Source: Lachnospiraceae bacterium
GTDB lineage: Bacteria > Bacillota > Clostridia > Lachnospirales > Lachnospiraceae
Direction of reading: 5' to 3'
Length of the DNA stretch: 64,000 nucleotides
Assembly (NCBI GenBank): GCA_016287675.1
Contig: JAEFAR010000002.1
Span: 121,664-185,663 of the forward strand
Both the position numbers and the translations under genes were made by a program. Positions 52,473 through 62,474 of the stretch are shown here, in pieces; position 1 is the stretch's first letter, and every line of letters begins with the position of its first letter. Under the pieces are notes generated by a model. That model was not told the DNA's origin. It made no database searches and was given only the letters and a program-made list of their open reading frames with translations.

Positions 52473-53792
52473 TTAATTATTGTCCATCGCCTCTCCCATG
52501 AGGTCATATTCCTTTGAACCTGTAATCCTAACCTTAATAATATCGCCTGACATATAGTTTCCCGCAGAATTCAGAAAAACATAGCCGTCAACTCCGGGGG
52601 CATCCATATAGCTCCTGCCGATCCAGATGTTATCTTCGGGAAGTTTTCCTTCAACGATAACGTCCATGATCTTTCCGATCTTTTCTTTGCCTTTATCGGC
52701 AGAGATCCTCTGCTGCAGAGCCATTACGTCTTTTCTGCGCCTGTTCTTTACTCTTTCCGGTATCTGATCCTTAAACTTCGCGGCAGGAGTTCCGTCTTCC
52801 CTGGAGTAAGTGAAATCTCCGAGACGTTCGAAGCGGGTCTTTTCAACAAATTCCAGAAGTTCTTTGTGATCTTCTTCCGTTTCTCCGGGAAAACCTGAAA
52901 TAAGTGAAGTTCTGAGAGCAACGTCAGGGATCTTCTTTCTGACTTTGCCGATGATCTCTTCCAGTTCAGCCCTGTCAGTCCTCCGTCCCATTCTTTTAAG
53001 GACGGCATCGGACGCATGCTGTATGGGAAGATCCAGATAATGACAGATCTTCGGCTCCGAAGCTATGGTATCGATCAGTTCATCGGTGATCTCTTCCGGA
53101 TAGCAATACATCAGCCTGATCCAGGAAAGTCCCGGGATACGGCAGAGCTGTTTAAGAAGCTCCGGAAGCATTTTTTTACCGTAAAGATCTGTTCCGTAAA
53201 CTGTGGTCTCCTGAGCAACAAGGATCAGTTCCTTTGTACCGCCTTCCGCCAGAAATTCAGCTTCTTTGACCAGTCTTTCCATGGGTATGCTGCGGTATTT
53301 TCCCCTTAAATGAGGAATGATGCAGTAGGAGCAATGCTTGTCACAGCCTTCGGCGATTTTAAGGTAGGCATAGTAACCGCCGGTAGTGACCACACGATTT
53401 GTCTCGGGCAGAGGAAGTCTGTCCGCGTTTTCTACAAAATCTCCCTTGCCTTCGATGGCATCGCAGATCTTGTCTACTGCTGTAGTCCCTACTATCGCAT
53501 CGACTTCCGGGATCTCCTTCTTGATCTCCTCTGCATATCGCTGAGCAAGGCAGCCCGCAACAACGATCCTTTTTAAGCTGCCGGCTTTTTTGTATTCCGC
53601 AGCTTCCAATATGTTATTAATACTTTCCTGCTGGGCATCTTTGATAAAAGCACAGGAATTAATGACGACACAATCCGCTTCCGCTTCGTCGTTGGTCAGG
53701 GTGTATCCCCTGTCTCTCAGCAATCCCAACATGAATTCGGTGTCTACTGTGTTCTTGTCACAGCCCAAAGAGATAAACATTACTTTATTCAT
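52473..53792 (-). CDS. rimO: Ribosomal protein S12 methylthiotransferase RimO
   Basis: Radical SAM enzyme that adds a methylthio group to an aspartate of S12. The N-terminal UPF0004 domain opens ISLGCDKNTVDTEFMLGLL with its auxiliary-cluster cysteines; the radical SAM motif is CDKHCSYCIIPHLRGKYRS; a TRAM domain ends the protein. 439 residues, normal. DTEFMLG and LRGKYRS favour RimO over MiaB. It overlaps folD by 8 nt. Confidence 0.96.
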   Translation of the reverse strand: MNKVMFISLGCDKNTVDTEFMLGLLRDRGYTLTNDEAEADCVVINSCAFIKDAQQESINNILEAAEYKKAGSLKRIVVAGCLAQRYAEEIKKEIPEVDAIVGTTAVDKICDAIEGKGDFVENADRLPLPETNRVVTTGGYYAYLKIAEGCDKHCSYCIIPHLRGKYRSIPMERLVKEAEFLAEGGTKELILVAQETTVYGTDLYGKKMLPELLKQLCRIPGLSWIRLMYCYPEEITDELIDTIASEPKICHYLDLPIQHASDAVLKRMGRRTDRAELEEIIGKVRKKIPDVALRTSLISGFPGETEEDHKELLEFVEKTRFERLGDFTYSREDGTPAAKFKDQIPERVKNRRRKDVMALQQRISADKGKEKIGKIMDVIVEGKLPEDNIWIGRSYMDAPGVDGYVFLNSAGNYMSGDIIKVRITGSKEYDLMGEAMDNN

Positions 53793-54645
53793 TCAAAAGT
53801 CCATTCTGTCTGAGGCAGCCTTCGAGACAATTTTTCATCAGCATTGCAATGGTCATGGGGCCCACTCCGCCGGGAACAGGGGTGATCTTGGAAGCAACTT
53901 TTTCAACGCTTTCAAAATCAACGTCTCCGCAGAGTTTTTTACCCTCAAGCCTGTGTATGCCCACATCGATCACAACAGCGCCTTCCTTAACGTAAGACGC
54001 GTCGATCATCTTCGGTTTACCTATGGCCACGATCAGGATGTCTGCCCTCTTGCAGACTTCCTTAAGATCCTTGGTTCTTGAATGACAGACAGTGACTGTG
54101 GCATTCTCTCTCAGCATCAGCACCGACATGGGTTTCCCGACAATGTTGCTCCTTCCGATAACCACACACTCTTTACCCGAGATCTCTACATTTGAGCGCT
54201 TCAGAAGCTGGATGACTCCCGCAGGTGTACATGACACAAAACCGGGTCTTCCGATGAGAAGATTTCCCACGTTCACAGCATGAAATCCGTCCACGTCTTT
54301 TTCGGGCGCGATCGCCGCAATTACAGCATCCTCATTAATGTGTGAAGGCAAAGGAAGCTGAACCAGTATCCCGTTCGCTCTGTCATCCCTGTTCAATTCA
54401 TCGATCTTCTTTAAAAGCTCTTCTTCCGTTGTTTCTTCCGGAAGCTCCAGCGAAAGGGAATCAAATCCGCAATATTCGCATGCTTTCTTTTTGTTTGCAA
54501 CATAAACGGTGCTTGCCGGATCGTTACCGCAAAGGATCACTGCAAGACAGGGTTTAAGTTTTTTTTCGGCAAGTTTTAAAGTTTCCTCTCTTATCTCGTC
54601 TTTTATCGCCTGCGAGATCGCTTTTCCGTCGATTAGTTCAGCCAT
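53785..54645 (-). CDS. folD: Methylenetetrahydrofolate dehydrogenase/cyclohydrolase FolD
   Basis: Interconverts 5,10-methylene- and 10-formyl-tetrahydrofolate. NGILVQLPLPSHINEDAV, EKDVDGFHAVNVG, VIGRSNIVGKPMSVLML and TPVPGGVGPMTIAML are the classic FolD blocks. 286 residues. It follows the last antiporter subunit gene by 18 nt and overlaps rimO, so it appears co-transcribed with the Mrp-like operon, without an obvious functional link. Confidence 0.98.
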   Translation of the reverse strand: MAELIDGKAISQAIKDEIREETLKLAEKKLKPCLAVILCGNDPASTVYVANKKKACEYCGFDSLSLELPEETTEEELLKKIDELNRDDRANGILVQLPLPSHINEDAVIAAIAPEKDVDGFHAVNVGNLLIGRPGFVSCTPAGVIQLLKRSNVEISGKECVVIGRSNIVGKPMSVLMLRENATVTVCHSRTKDLKEVCKRADILIVAIGKPKMIDASYVKEGAVVIDVGIHRLEGKKLCGDVDFESVEKVASKITPVPGGVGPMTIAMLMKNCLEGCLRQNGLLNE

Positions 54646-54663
54646 TGGTTTTCTCCTTGATGT

Positions 54664-56511
54664 TTATTTAAAAAGCATATATATAAGCGTTATCACAAGA
54701 CCTGTACTGAAAAGCAGCATGGAAAGACTCAGGCTTCTTTCGATCATTCTTGCGATAGCTGCAGCCTGCTCGTTTAAAAGAGCAAGGGACGTAACAAAAG
54801 AAACTTTTCCGGGCTTCTTTCCCCTTCCCGTGATCTTGTCGAGGAATGAACCCAGTCCGAAGGAAAGGCTGTTCCCCACAGTGGCAGCTCTTTTCTTTCT
54901 GAGAGGCTTGAACACCTTTTTACGGAAGAAGTATATGATAAAATCCGTTAACTTGTCAAATAATCTGGCCGCAAAAGCACAGATGAAAGGCAGGAAATAC
55001 ATGAACAAGGGTCTGTACACGTATCTCTCGAGATCGAACCAATCGGGAAGTCCGTGTCTGTAGAAGACCCTGTCCCCTTTTCTGCCGATGAGGATAAGCC
55101 TGATGCAGATGTAATACAGGCATATGCCCGTAATGAGGGAAATTCCGGTAGCGATCAAAGCTTCTGCTCCGAAGTACTCAAATAAAGCCGCATCCTTAAA
55201 GACTTCTCCCGTAGCTGCCTGATACTCGGAAAGCTTTGCTGCACTTGGCAGGCTGATAAAAGCACGGGGTAAGATACCGGATACAGCCATAAGGATCGTG
55301 GGGATCAGTGCAGTGATCACCGATGCTTTTGAAACTGCATTCTTCTTTGCTCCTTTTCCGTTTTCAACAAACAGGCAGATGAACAGCTTTAACATGTAGC
55401 AAAGCGTCATACCGCCGGTAAAAGTAAAGATCAATGAAACGCCGTTTGCAAGTCCTGAGCTTAAAGCTATCTCATCCAGTGCTTCATGCATCATATTTTT
55501 TGAAATATAACCCGAAAATCCGGGTACCCCCGCAAGACTGAGGCCGGAAACCGCAAAGACCGGCATAAGAAGAAGATTCTTCTTGCCGTAGCCCTTTAAC
55601 TCATTCAGATCCAATGTTCCGCAGGCTTTGAAAATGCCTCCCACTGCTATGAACAATGCAGTTTTTATCAATGTGTGATTAAGCATATGCAGAACGGTTC
55701 CCGTGTAGGAAAGACCGCCGGGTTCAAGCACCATGCATGCTACTCCCACCACTATAAAACCGATCTGGGAAAGAGACGAACAGGCAACCGTCCTCTTCAG
55801 ATTGTTTGTAAATACTGCAAGAAGAGCTCCCGTAAACATGGTGGCTGCACCAAGCACAAGAAGGATGTTTCCCCATTCTTTATTTCCGATCACGCCAAGA
55901 GATGAGGAAGTCAGAATGATACCGATTATGCCTGCCTTGGACAAAACAGCGGAAAGAAAAGCGGTTCCCGGTGCGGGGCTCTGGGTGTAAGCCTTGGGAA
56001 GCCATACATGTAAGAGAAAGACTCCCGCTTTTGCACCGAATCCGACAGAGATCAGAACAGCAGGTAAAAGTGTCTTTTCCGCAGGAAGTTCACGAGTTAC
56101 GTTTATCAGTTCATCGAAATTCAATGTACCCAGATCATGAGCTGCAAGAAAGATGCCGAAAAGCATAACCATTCCGCAGGCTACGGAGATCCTTAAGTAA
56201 ACTCTTCCCGCAATGTCACTGTCTCCCGTCTCTCTTTGAAAAACCCAGACGGTTGAAGCCAGAGACATGATCTCAAAGAACATGAAACAGGTAAAGAGAT
56301 CTCCTGCAAAAAGGAGTCCTGCGGTACAAAGAAAAACGACTATCCAGGAAGCCCAGAACCGTCCGTTCTTCTTACCGCCCTTCATGTGGTCGAAAGCGTA
56401 AAGGGTGCAGATAATGAACACCAAAAGGGAGACTCCGAAGTACAGAAGTCTGAAACCGTCACACTTAAACGAAAGCCCTATTGAACAAAAATCATTTAAA
56501 AAATCCATCAT
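54664..56511 (-). CDS. NuoL/HyfB-like proton-translocating antiporter subunit
   Basis: Polytopic membrane protein of 615 residues from the complex I ND2/ND4/ND5 and Mrp antiporter superfamily. VLISVGFGAKAGVFLLHVWLPKAY-type core, with lysine-bearing helices and SPAPGTAFLSAVLSKAGI, and the later LNHTLIKTALFIAVGG. A C-terminal extension of about 120 residues contains two basic cytoplasmic stretches and a final membrane helix. It is the last of four such subunits; which corresponds to MrpA or MrpD cannot be settled by eye. It overlaps the preceding gene by 4 nt. Confidence 0.87.
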   Translation of the reverse strand: MMDFLNDFCSIGLSFKCDGFRLLYFGVSLLVFIICTLYAFDHMKGGKKNGRFWASWIVVFLCTAGLLFAGDLFTCFMFFEIMSLASTVWVFQRETGDSDIAGRVYLRISVACGMVMLFGIFLAAHDLGTLNFDELINVTRELPAEKTLLPAVLISVGFGAKAGVFLLHVWLPKAYTQSPAPGTAFLSAVLSKAGIIGIILTSSSLGVIGNKEWGNILLVLGAATMFTGALLAVFTNNLKRTVACSSLSQIGFIVVGVACMVLEPGGLSYTGTVLHMLNHTLIKTALFIAVGGIFKACGTLDLNELKGYGKKNLLLMPVFAVSGLSLAGVPGFSGYISKNMMHEALDEIALSSGLANGVSLIFTFTGGMTLCYMLKLFICLFVENGKGAKKNAVSKASVITALIPTILMAVSGILPRAFISLPSAAKLSEYQAATGEVFKDAALFEYFGAEALIATGISLITGICLYYICIRLILIGRKGDRVFYRHGLPDWFDLERYVYRPLFMYFLPFICAFAARLFDKLTDFIIYFFRKKVFKPLRKKRAATVGNSLSFGLGSFLDKITGRGKKPGKVSFVTSLALLNEQAAAIARMIERSLSLSMLLFSTGLVITLIYMLFK

Positions 56512-57983
56512 ATAAGTCCTTCCGCAACCTTTGAAATGTAATCAATAAGCGGTGAAGAAAAAATGCCCAGGAAGATGATGATGATCGACAGGACCACCAG
56601 AGGTACCTTCATTAAAAGCCCCGGATCCTTAATGTCAGCAACAGTATCCATGTTAAAGCCCGCTCCCGGGAAGTAGACTCTGAATATCAGTGAAAAGATG
56701 TAGATCGCAGTCAGTACGGCAGAGATCAGTATCGCTATGATGCCTGCCGTTCCGATGGCGCCTCCCGACTTTGCGGCTCCCGTAAGCAGCTGCCATTTAC
56801 TTGAAAAACCGATGGTGGGCGGGACTCCCATCAGTGCCAGTCCCGCAACGGTGAACGCTGCGAAGGTCACTTTCATTTTCCTTCCGTAGCCGTAGATCTC
56901 ATCAACGTAAGCCTTCTCGTACTTGCAAAGAACGATGCCCGCAACAAAGAAAAGTGTGATCTTTATTATGCCGTGAAAAACAAAATGCGCAAGTCCCCCT
57001 GTAAGTCCTTCGGGAGTCATGAGGGAAACTCCGAAAAGCATGTAAGAAAGGTTGCTTATTGTAGAATAGGCAAGTCTTCTTTTAAAATGCTGCTCCTTTA
57101 AAGCCATTGAAGAACCATAGATTATGGTGATGACAGACATGATGACGCAAAGGTTCTGGGCCCATGTACCGTAAAGGAGATCCGTACCGAAAACATAATA
57201 GATGACTCTGATAATGGCAAAAGCACCGCAGTTTACCACAGCCACCGCATGAAGCAGCGCAGTTACGGGAGTGGGTGCCACGGATGCGGAAGGAAGCCAG
57301 CCGTGAAGAGGAAAAATGGCTGCTTTAACACCGAATCCAAAGAATGTCATCACAAAAATGATCCTCAGAACATTTGCTTCCCCGCTTGTAAGAAAAGCCC
57401 TGAAGAGCCCTCCGTATACAAAATCGGTACTGCCGGCACTGTTCAGCACAACCACCATTCCGATAAATGCAAAGGCTGCTCCGCCTATGGAATAAAGCAC
57501 GTATTTTCTTCCGGCCGCAATGTTCTTTTCCTTCATCCCGTGCATTACGATGGGAAGTGTCACCAGGGTTAAAAATTCATAGAAAACGTAAAGGGTCAGA
57601 AGGTTTTCCGAAAAAGCTATACCGCAGGTAATGCCGTAGGTAATGAGGTAAAATGTATAGAAAACGTTCTCTCCGCCTTCATGGACCATGTACTCCAGTG
57701 CATATGAAACCGCGATGGGCCAGAGCAATGCAATGAGTCCAGCAAAGATTTTTCCGAGACCGTCAATCTGCAGAACGATGGGCAGTCCCTTGCCGATGTC
57801 AAGTAAATGGAATTCTCCTATCTTCTCTGAATTCAACATCAAAAACAGTATCAAAAGAGAATTTATGACAGAAGCCGTAAGAAGATAGATGTTTCTCGCT
57901 TTTCTGTTTTTAAAGCCGATCAACGCCAAAAGGGCTCCCGCAAGTATGGGAAAAAGGATCGGAAAAATAAGCAGGTAGTTCAT
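56508..57983 (-). CDS. MrpD/NuoM-like antiporter subunit (third of four)
   Basis: A 491-residue polytopic membrane protein. FGFGVKAAIFPLHGWLPSAS, APTPVTALLHAVAVVNCGAF and FKRRLAYSTISNLSYMLFG mark the proton_antipo_M domain; the FVFHGIIKITLFFVAG segment carries the conserved lysine helix. It is clearly paralogous to the subunit at 58017-59555. Stop overlaps the next gene by 4 nt. Confidence 0.9.
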   Translation of the reverse strand: MNYLLIFPILFPILAGALLALIGFKNRKARNIYLLTASVINSLLILFLMLNSEKIGEFHLLDIGKGLPIVLQIDGLGKIFAGLIALLWPIAVSYALEYMVHEGGENVFYTFYLITYGITCGIAFSENLLTLYVFYEFLTLVTLPIVMHGMKEKNIAAGRKYVLYSIGGAAFAFIGMVVVLNSAGSTDFVYGGLFRAFLTSGEANVLRIIFVMTFFGFGVKAAIFPLHGWLPSASVAPTPVTALLHAVAVVNCGAFAIIRVIYYVFGTDLLYGTWAQNLCVIMSVITIIYGSSMALKEQHFKRRLAYSTISNLSYMLFGVSLMTPEGLTGGLAHFVFHGIIKITLFFVAGIVLCKYEKAYVDEIYGYGRKMKVTFAAFTVAGLALMGVPPTIGFSSKWQLLTGAAKSGGAIGTAGIIAILISAVLTAIYIFSLIFRVYFPGAGFNMDTVADIKDPGLLMKVPLVVLSIIIIFLGIFSSPLIDYISKVAEGLI

Positions 57984-58016
57984 AGTTTTCTCCGCTGAAT
58001 ATAATGACTTTAATAG

Positions 58017-59555
58017 CTAAAAAAGATCGTAGATCATGTCAAAGGAAAGGTCGTAAAAGATCTTGGCAAAAACTCCAAGAAGCAGTGCCATGACAGCAAG
58101 TACCGCCATAACGATGAGCATGCCTTTTTTTACCTTTCCGGATCTCTCAAGGTTTTCATCAAACTCTTTTACATCCTGTCCCGGGAAGAAGCCCGCAACC
58201 ACGATGGAAAGAAGGTATCCTGCCGTAAGTAAGGCACTGATCAGCAGAATTGCGATACCGATGTATCCGACAACAGTCTCTTTCATGTCCAGAGCTCCCA
58301 TGCAAAGGTACCATTTACTTACAAATCCGCAAACGGGAGGGATGCCCACAAGTCCGAGGGAAGCCACCGTAAAGGTGGAAAGTGTCACGGGAAGCGCATT
58401 TCCGATACCAACAAGTTCGTCACATCTGTGCCTGCCGGTGGAATAGATGACGGTACCCGCATTCAGGAAAAGCGTTGTTTTAAGGCATGCATGAAAGATC
58501 ATGTGAAGGACGGCTCCGAAGAGCGAAACCGGATTCAGGCATGCTATACCGAAAAGTATGTATGAGACCTGGCTCACTGTGGAGTAAGCAAGACGTTTCT
58601 TTAAAACATTCTCTTTGTAGGCAAGCATAGATCCCATGAACACCGTAAGAAGTGAGATCGTCAAAAACGCCCACTGTACAGGCGTTCCGCGTAAAAGTTC
58701 GGGACCTGCAATGAAAAACACTACTCTGATAATCCCCAGAGCTCCCGCCTTACAGATTATGCTTGAAAGGACTGCCGAAGCAGGGGCAGGCGCCACGGGA
58801 TGAGCTGAAGGAAGCCAGCCGTGCATAGGGAAAAGTCCCGCTTTCGCACCGAATCCGAGTATCATAAGAAATACGGAGATCAAAACTATGCCGCTGTTCT
58901 CTCCGTTCACCCCGGTAAGACTTCCTCCGGGAAGGAATTCAAGATTTCCTCCTGTAGTCTTAGCAATAAAAGCAAAGCCGAAAAGTGCAAAGGAAGCACC
59001 TGCTATGGAGTAATAGATGTATTTCTTTGCGGCGAAAAGCGCTTCTTTTGTCATGTCATGCACAACAAGTACAACACTGGTCACCGTCATTAGTTCATAG
59101 AACATGTAAAAAGTAAGGAGATTTCCTGCCTGCGCAAGTCCGACAAGTACTCCCCAGACCACAAGATAAAAGCAGAAAAACGTTTTTCCCGCCAGAGTCT
59201 TTACCTTCTGCTCCTCTTCGGTCTTACTGTCATCGTGTCGCATATAGTCCGTTGCGTATATGCCCGTGAGAAGGAAAACAAAAGAAGTCATCACGATAAA
59301 GATCTGAGTGAAAAGATCCTTCTTAAGAACTGCCGAGATCAGATCCGTAAAGGAAAAGATCACAAGCTTTTCCGCACCGAAAAAGACATAAAGCCCGGAA
59401 AGACAGGTCTCTGCAACAAGGAGCGAGATCAGAAGACCTTTGCCGAAGCTGTGGCGGTGCTCCCCTTTTCGCTCATAGAAAGCAACTGCGATACCGGCGC
59501 AGATGGGAAAAAGGATCGGTAGGATCGTAATCAGTTTTGTAAAGAAATCATTCAT
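58017..59555 (-). CDS. MrpD/NuoM-like antiporter subunit (second of four)
   Basis: A 512-residue polytopic membrane protein. FGAKAGLFPMHGWLPSAHPV, APASAVLSSIICKAGALGI and LKKRLAYSTVSQVSYILFG identify the proton-antiporter domain, and MIFHACLKTTLFLNAG the second lysine helix. An acidic tail region (EFDENLERSGKVKKG) precedes the last helix. Same core as its two neighbours, so the three likely arose by duplication. It is 33 nt before the next gene. Confidence 0.9.
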   Translation of the reverse strand: MNDFFTKLITILPILFPICAGIAVAFYERKGEHRHSFGKGLLISLLVAETCLSGLYVFFGAEKLVIFSFTDLISAVLKKDLFTQIFIVMTSFVFLLTGIYATDYMRHDDSKTEEEQKVKTLAGKTFFCFYLVVWGVLVGLAQAGNLLTFYMFYELMTVTSVVLVVHDMTKEALFAAKKYIYYSIAGASFALFGFAFIAKTTGGNLEFLPGGSLTGVNGENSGIVLISVFLMILGFGAKAGLFPMHGWLPSAHPVAPAPASAVLSSIICKAGALGIIRVVFFIAGPELLRGTPVQWAFLTISLLTVFMGSMLAYKENVLKKRLAYSTVSQVSYILFGIACLNPVSLFGAVLHMIFHACLKTTLFLNAGTVIYSTGRHRCDELVGIGNALPVTLSTFTVASLGLVGIPPVCGFVSKWYLCMGALDMKETVVGYIGIAILLISALLTAGYLLSIVVAGFFPGQDVKEFDENLERSGKVKKGMLIVMAVLAVMALLLGVFAKIFYDLSFDMIYDLF

Positions 59556-59579
59556 TAAGCTTGCCTCTTTTATCTCATG

Positions 59580-61085
59580 TTAAGAGAACATCGTAAGTCC
59601 CTTGTTTATCAATTTGATGATCATGTCACTGAAAGTACCCGCAAAAATGTTGAATGCGATGAAAAATGCCATTGCCATGATGTACTTCAGTGTAGGTCTT
59701 GTGTTGTCCACTTCTTCCTTCAATTCACCGGCTGCATTGGATACGGGTGTGTAAAGCGCGATCAAAGCCCTGAAGAAATACAGGCAGTTAAGGACCGTAC
59801 TGATGGCAAGAGCCACAAGGATAACAATCATCTTGGTACTGCCCGCTTCAGCCGCCGCATCCGCAAAGTTGATCTTGGAAACAAAGCCCGGGAAGAAAGG
59901 GATACCCACCATGGAGAAGGCTCCCACGGCAAAGGAAACTCCCGCAACCTTGTTTCTGAAACCTGCACCTTTGATGGCCTCCAGCTTGGTGGAGTGACCG
60001 GACACTTCCTTGATACCTCCGAGGGATGTGAATATCATGGATTTTGTTGCTCCGTGAGCAAAGATGTGGAACACGGCAGCAACTATCCCCGCTTCGTTGC
60101 CGATACCAAGCCCCATGAAGATGTATCCGATCTGGGCCACTGAAGAGTAAGCTGTCATACGCTTTACATCCTTCTGGGCAATGGCGAAGACGGATCCGAA
60201 GATCATGGCCATAATACCGAAAACAAAGATAATGTCATTAACACCGGTCTCAAGGACAACTTCACGTCCGATGGCACGGTAAAAGATCTTTATGAGTAAT
60301 ACGATATATGCCTTTAAAACAAGGCTCGAAAGTATGGCGCTTGAGGATATGGTGGAAGCGGTGTGGGCATCCGGAAGCCATGAATGGAAAGGAAACAATG
60401 CGCTCTTAATGGAAAGTCCGATGGTGATAAGAGCGATGATGATGGTGAAGGGTTCCGTATACTCTTTTATGACTATGGTATTTACAGCGTTTTTAATGTC
60501 CGACAGCAACAGATGTCCCGTAACATCGTAAAGCAGTGTGATACCAATGAGCAAAAGACCGGAGCCCAAAAGACTCATGATCATGTATTTAACGGATGAG
60601 AAGTAGGCTCTTCCGTTACCCATCACAGCCACAAGTCCCGCAGCGGTGATAGTGTTGATCTCAACAAAAACATAGGCTGTGAAGATGTCGTTTGTGTAGG
60701 TAAGTGCCAGGAGCGAACTCATCATGAGGCAGATCAGTGTGTAGTAAAGATTGATCTTACTGTCTTCCACATCTTCAAAAATGTGCTTTTCTCCCGCGAG
60801 AACCGAAAGGAACATGATCACCGAGAAGAAAACAGCCAGAACTCCTTCAAGTACGCCCGCTCTAAGTTCGTTACCGAAGGGTGCTCCGAAATGTCCCATC
60901 CTGTAGATGAAACAGCCGTCGATCTTTAAAGTGTAGGCAAGAACTCCCGAGGAAAGGATGAGCAGAACCGTCAAAAGTGTGTAGGTCAGGTACCTTGCGG
61001 GATTCTTCTTTAAAACCGAGCAGACCACTCCGCACATGAGGCATGCGATGATGGAGAACATGGGGAAATTGGTGCAAAATTCCAT
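59580..61085 (-). CDS. mrpD: MrpD-like antiporter subunit (first of four)
   Basis: A 501-residue membrane subunit. TIGLSIKSALFPFHSWLPDA, HTASTISSSAILSSLVLKAY and DVKRMTAYSSVAQIGYIFMG are closest in style to MrpD and MbhH; the FHIFAHGATKSMIFTSLGG helix follows. It directly follows mrpC, overlapping by one base, exactly where mrpD lies in canonical Mrp operons. I give the mrpD name on position and motif style. Confidence 0.88.
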   Translation of the reverse strand: MEFCTNFPMFSIIACLMCGVVCSVLKKNPARYLTYTLLTVLLILSSGVLAYTLKIDGCFIYRMGHFGAPFGNELRAGVLEGVLAVFFSVIMFLSVLAGEKHIFEDVEDSKINLYYTLICLMMSSLLALTYTNDIFTAYVFVEINTITAAGLVAVMGNGRAYFSSVKYMIMSLLGSGLLLIGITLLYDVTGHLLLSDIKNAVNTIVIKEYTEPFTIIIALITIGLSIKSALFPFHSWLPDAHTASTISSSAILSSLVLKAYIVLLIKIFYRAIGREVVLETGVNDIIFVFGIMAMIFGSVFAIAQKDVKRMTAYSSVAQIGYIFMGLGIGNEAGIVAAVFHIFAHGATKSMIFTSLGGIKEVSGHSTKLEAIKGAGFRNKVAGVSFAVGAFSMVGIPFFPGFVSKINFADAAAEAGSTKMIVILVALAISTVLNCLYFFRALIALYTPVSNAAGELKEEVDNTRPTLKYIMAMAFFIAFNIFAGTFSDMIIKLINKGLTMFS

Positions 61086-61468
61086 TATTTGCCCTCCTTC
61101 CTGATGATCTGCATGATCTCATCCATTTCAAGGGTATGATAACGCCAGTAAAGTCTGATGGTGAGTGCAAGCATTACAGCCGTAACACTGACAGAAACAA
61201 CGATACCTGTCAGTACAAGGCCCGTGGGGATGGGATTTATGTAGCTTTCCATCTCCGTGATCCCGTCAACCACGATGGGAGCTTTTCTACCGAAAACATA
61301 GCCCTTTGCGGCAAGAAAAAGGTAGACGGAAGAATCCATGATGTTAAGTCCCATGATCTTCTTGATAAGGTTCGGATGAAGGAAAAGAGTTGTAAATCCG
61401 ATACCGAACAGAATGATGGCTACGCCTTCAAAAAGGTTGGAACTGATGTAATCTATGACAGCCTGCAT
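61085..61468 (-). CDS. mrpC: Mrp antiporter subunit C (NuoK-like)
   Basis: A 127-residue, three-helix membrane protein homologous to NuoK. IILFGIGFTTLFLHPNLIKKIMGLNIMDS is the family core (shown here in positions about 16-44) and PTGLVLTGIVVSVSVTAVML the third helix. The ATG at 61468 has AGGAGGG upstream; the frame opens 23 codons earlier but overlaps the preceding gene without a site. Confidence 0.92.
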   Translation of the reverse strand: MQAVIDYISSNLFEGVAIILFGIGFTTLFLHPNLIKKIMGLNIMDSSVYLFLAAKGYVFGRKAPIVVDGITEMESYINPIPTGLVLTGIVVSVSVTAVMLALTIRLYWRYHTLEMDEIMQIIRKEGK

Positions 61469-61469
61469 T

Positions 61470-62459
61470 TTACAGCCCTCCTTTTCTGAACATTCCGTAG
61501 AAAGAATACATGGTACATGCAACCACTGCCCCAACACATATGTTAAGAGGCAGAATAAGTCCGGAACTCAGGATGTCTCCGGGAGTTCCCTTGGATATAA
61601 AGCTGTGAAGTCCGTTGGCTCCCGTAAAAAAGGCATATGTCTTCGAAACCGAATAAAACAGCAATGCACTTACGGAAACAACGGAAAAAGTCTTTTGGGT
61701 AAAGAATCTTTCTGTCTTTTTAAAGCCAAAGGCATTAAGATACAGGATCAGTCCCGCACCGATGATGGCTCCCCCCGAAAAACCGCCTCCTGGACTCAGG
61801 TGTCCGTTAACGATTATATAGATCCCGAAAGTAATGATCAGAGGCACAAGTATCCTTGTAGCCCATGCAAGGATGGGATCGTTCTTGGGCTCGTAGGCTC
61901 TGTCGTTTTCAAGATTGATAAATCGTTTTCCTTTCTCTGAATCCGGATCAATCTTTAAAAGGATCATGACACAGACTGCGGCAATAAAAAGCACATGGGA
62001 CTCGCCGAGAGTATCAAATGCTCTGTAATCAAGGATCATTCCCGCAACTATGTTCACGGCTCCGGTGTCTTTTATGCCGTCTTCTATGTATTTTTTCGAT
62101 ACTTCATTGTTCGCAGGATTGGAGGCATCGCCGTAGTCCGGAAGATTTGTAACGGTGGCGAGAAGGATGGCTATGATGGCCACGCAGGTGATCACAGCAA
62201 ACAGACGATAAAACTTCTCGTAAAGTTTTATCGCTCTTCTGTCCGTTTCTTCGGAACGTTCTTCGATCAGTTCCGTGATCTGAACCTTTTTCTTTTTCCA
62301 CTCCGTCTCTTCAAAGAAATTGTTGTGCTTTCTTGATTCCAGTTCCTCACTTTCCACATCAAAACCGGACTGCTCGTCAAAAAAGTCCTTTTCACCGTTT
62401 ACGAAGCGAACGATCTTTCTCCATAATGTTTTTTCATAATCACTTCTGATTTTACTCAT
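61470..62459 (-). CDS. MbhE-MrpB-like fused antiporter subunit with charged N-terminus
   Basis: 329 residues in three parts. Residues 1-85 are hydrophilic and highly charged (many E, K, R). About 86-175 resemble the MbhE/MrpA C-terminal unit, with LGESHVLFIAAVCVMILL. About 210-320 form the MnhB/MrpB domain with TRILVPLIITFGIYIIVNGH then SPGGGFSGGAIIGAGLIL. In classical Mrp operons these pieces lie at the MrpA C-terminus and in MrpB. It is 15 nt after the DUF4040 gene and 1 nt before mrpC. Confidence 0.87.
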   Translation of the reverse strand: MSKIRSDYEKTLWRKIVRFVNGEKDFFDEQSGFDVESEELESRKHNNFFEETEWKKKKVQITELIEERSEETDRRAIKLYEKFYRLFAVITCVAIIAILLATVTNLPDYGDASNPANNEVSKKYIEDGIKDTGAVNIVAGMILDYRAFDTLGESHVLFIAAVCVMILLKIDPDSEKGKRFINLENDRAYEPKNDPILAWATRILVPLIITFGIYIIVNGHLSPGGGFSGGAIIGAGLILYLNAFGFKKTERFFTQKTFSVVSVSALLFYSVSKTYAFFTGANGLHSFISKGTPGDILSSGLILPLNICVGAVVACTMYSFYGMFRKGGL

Positions 62460-62474
62460 TTAAATCTCCCAAGA

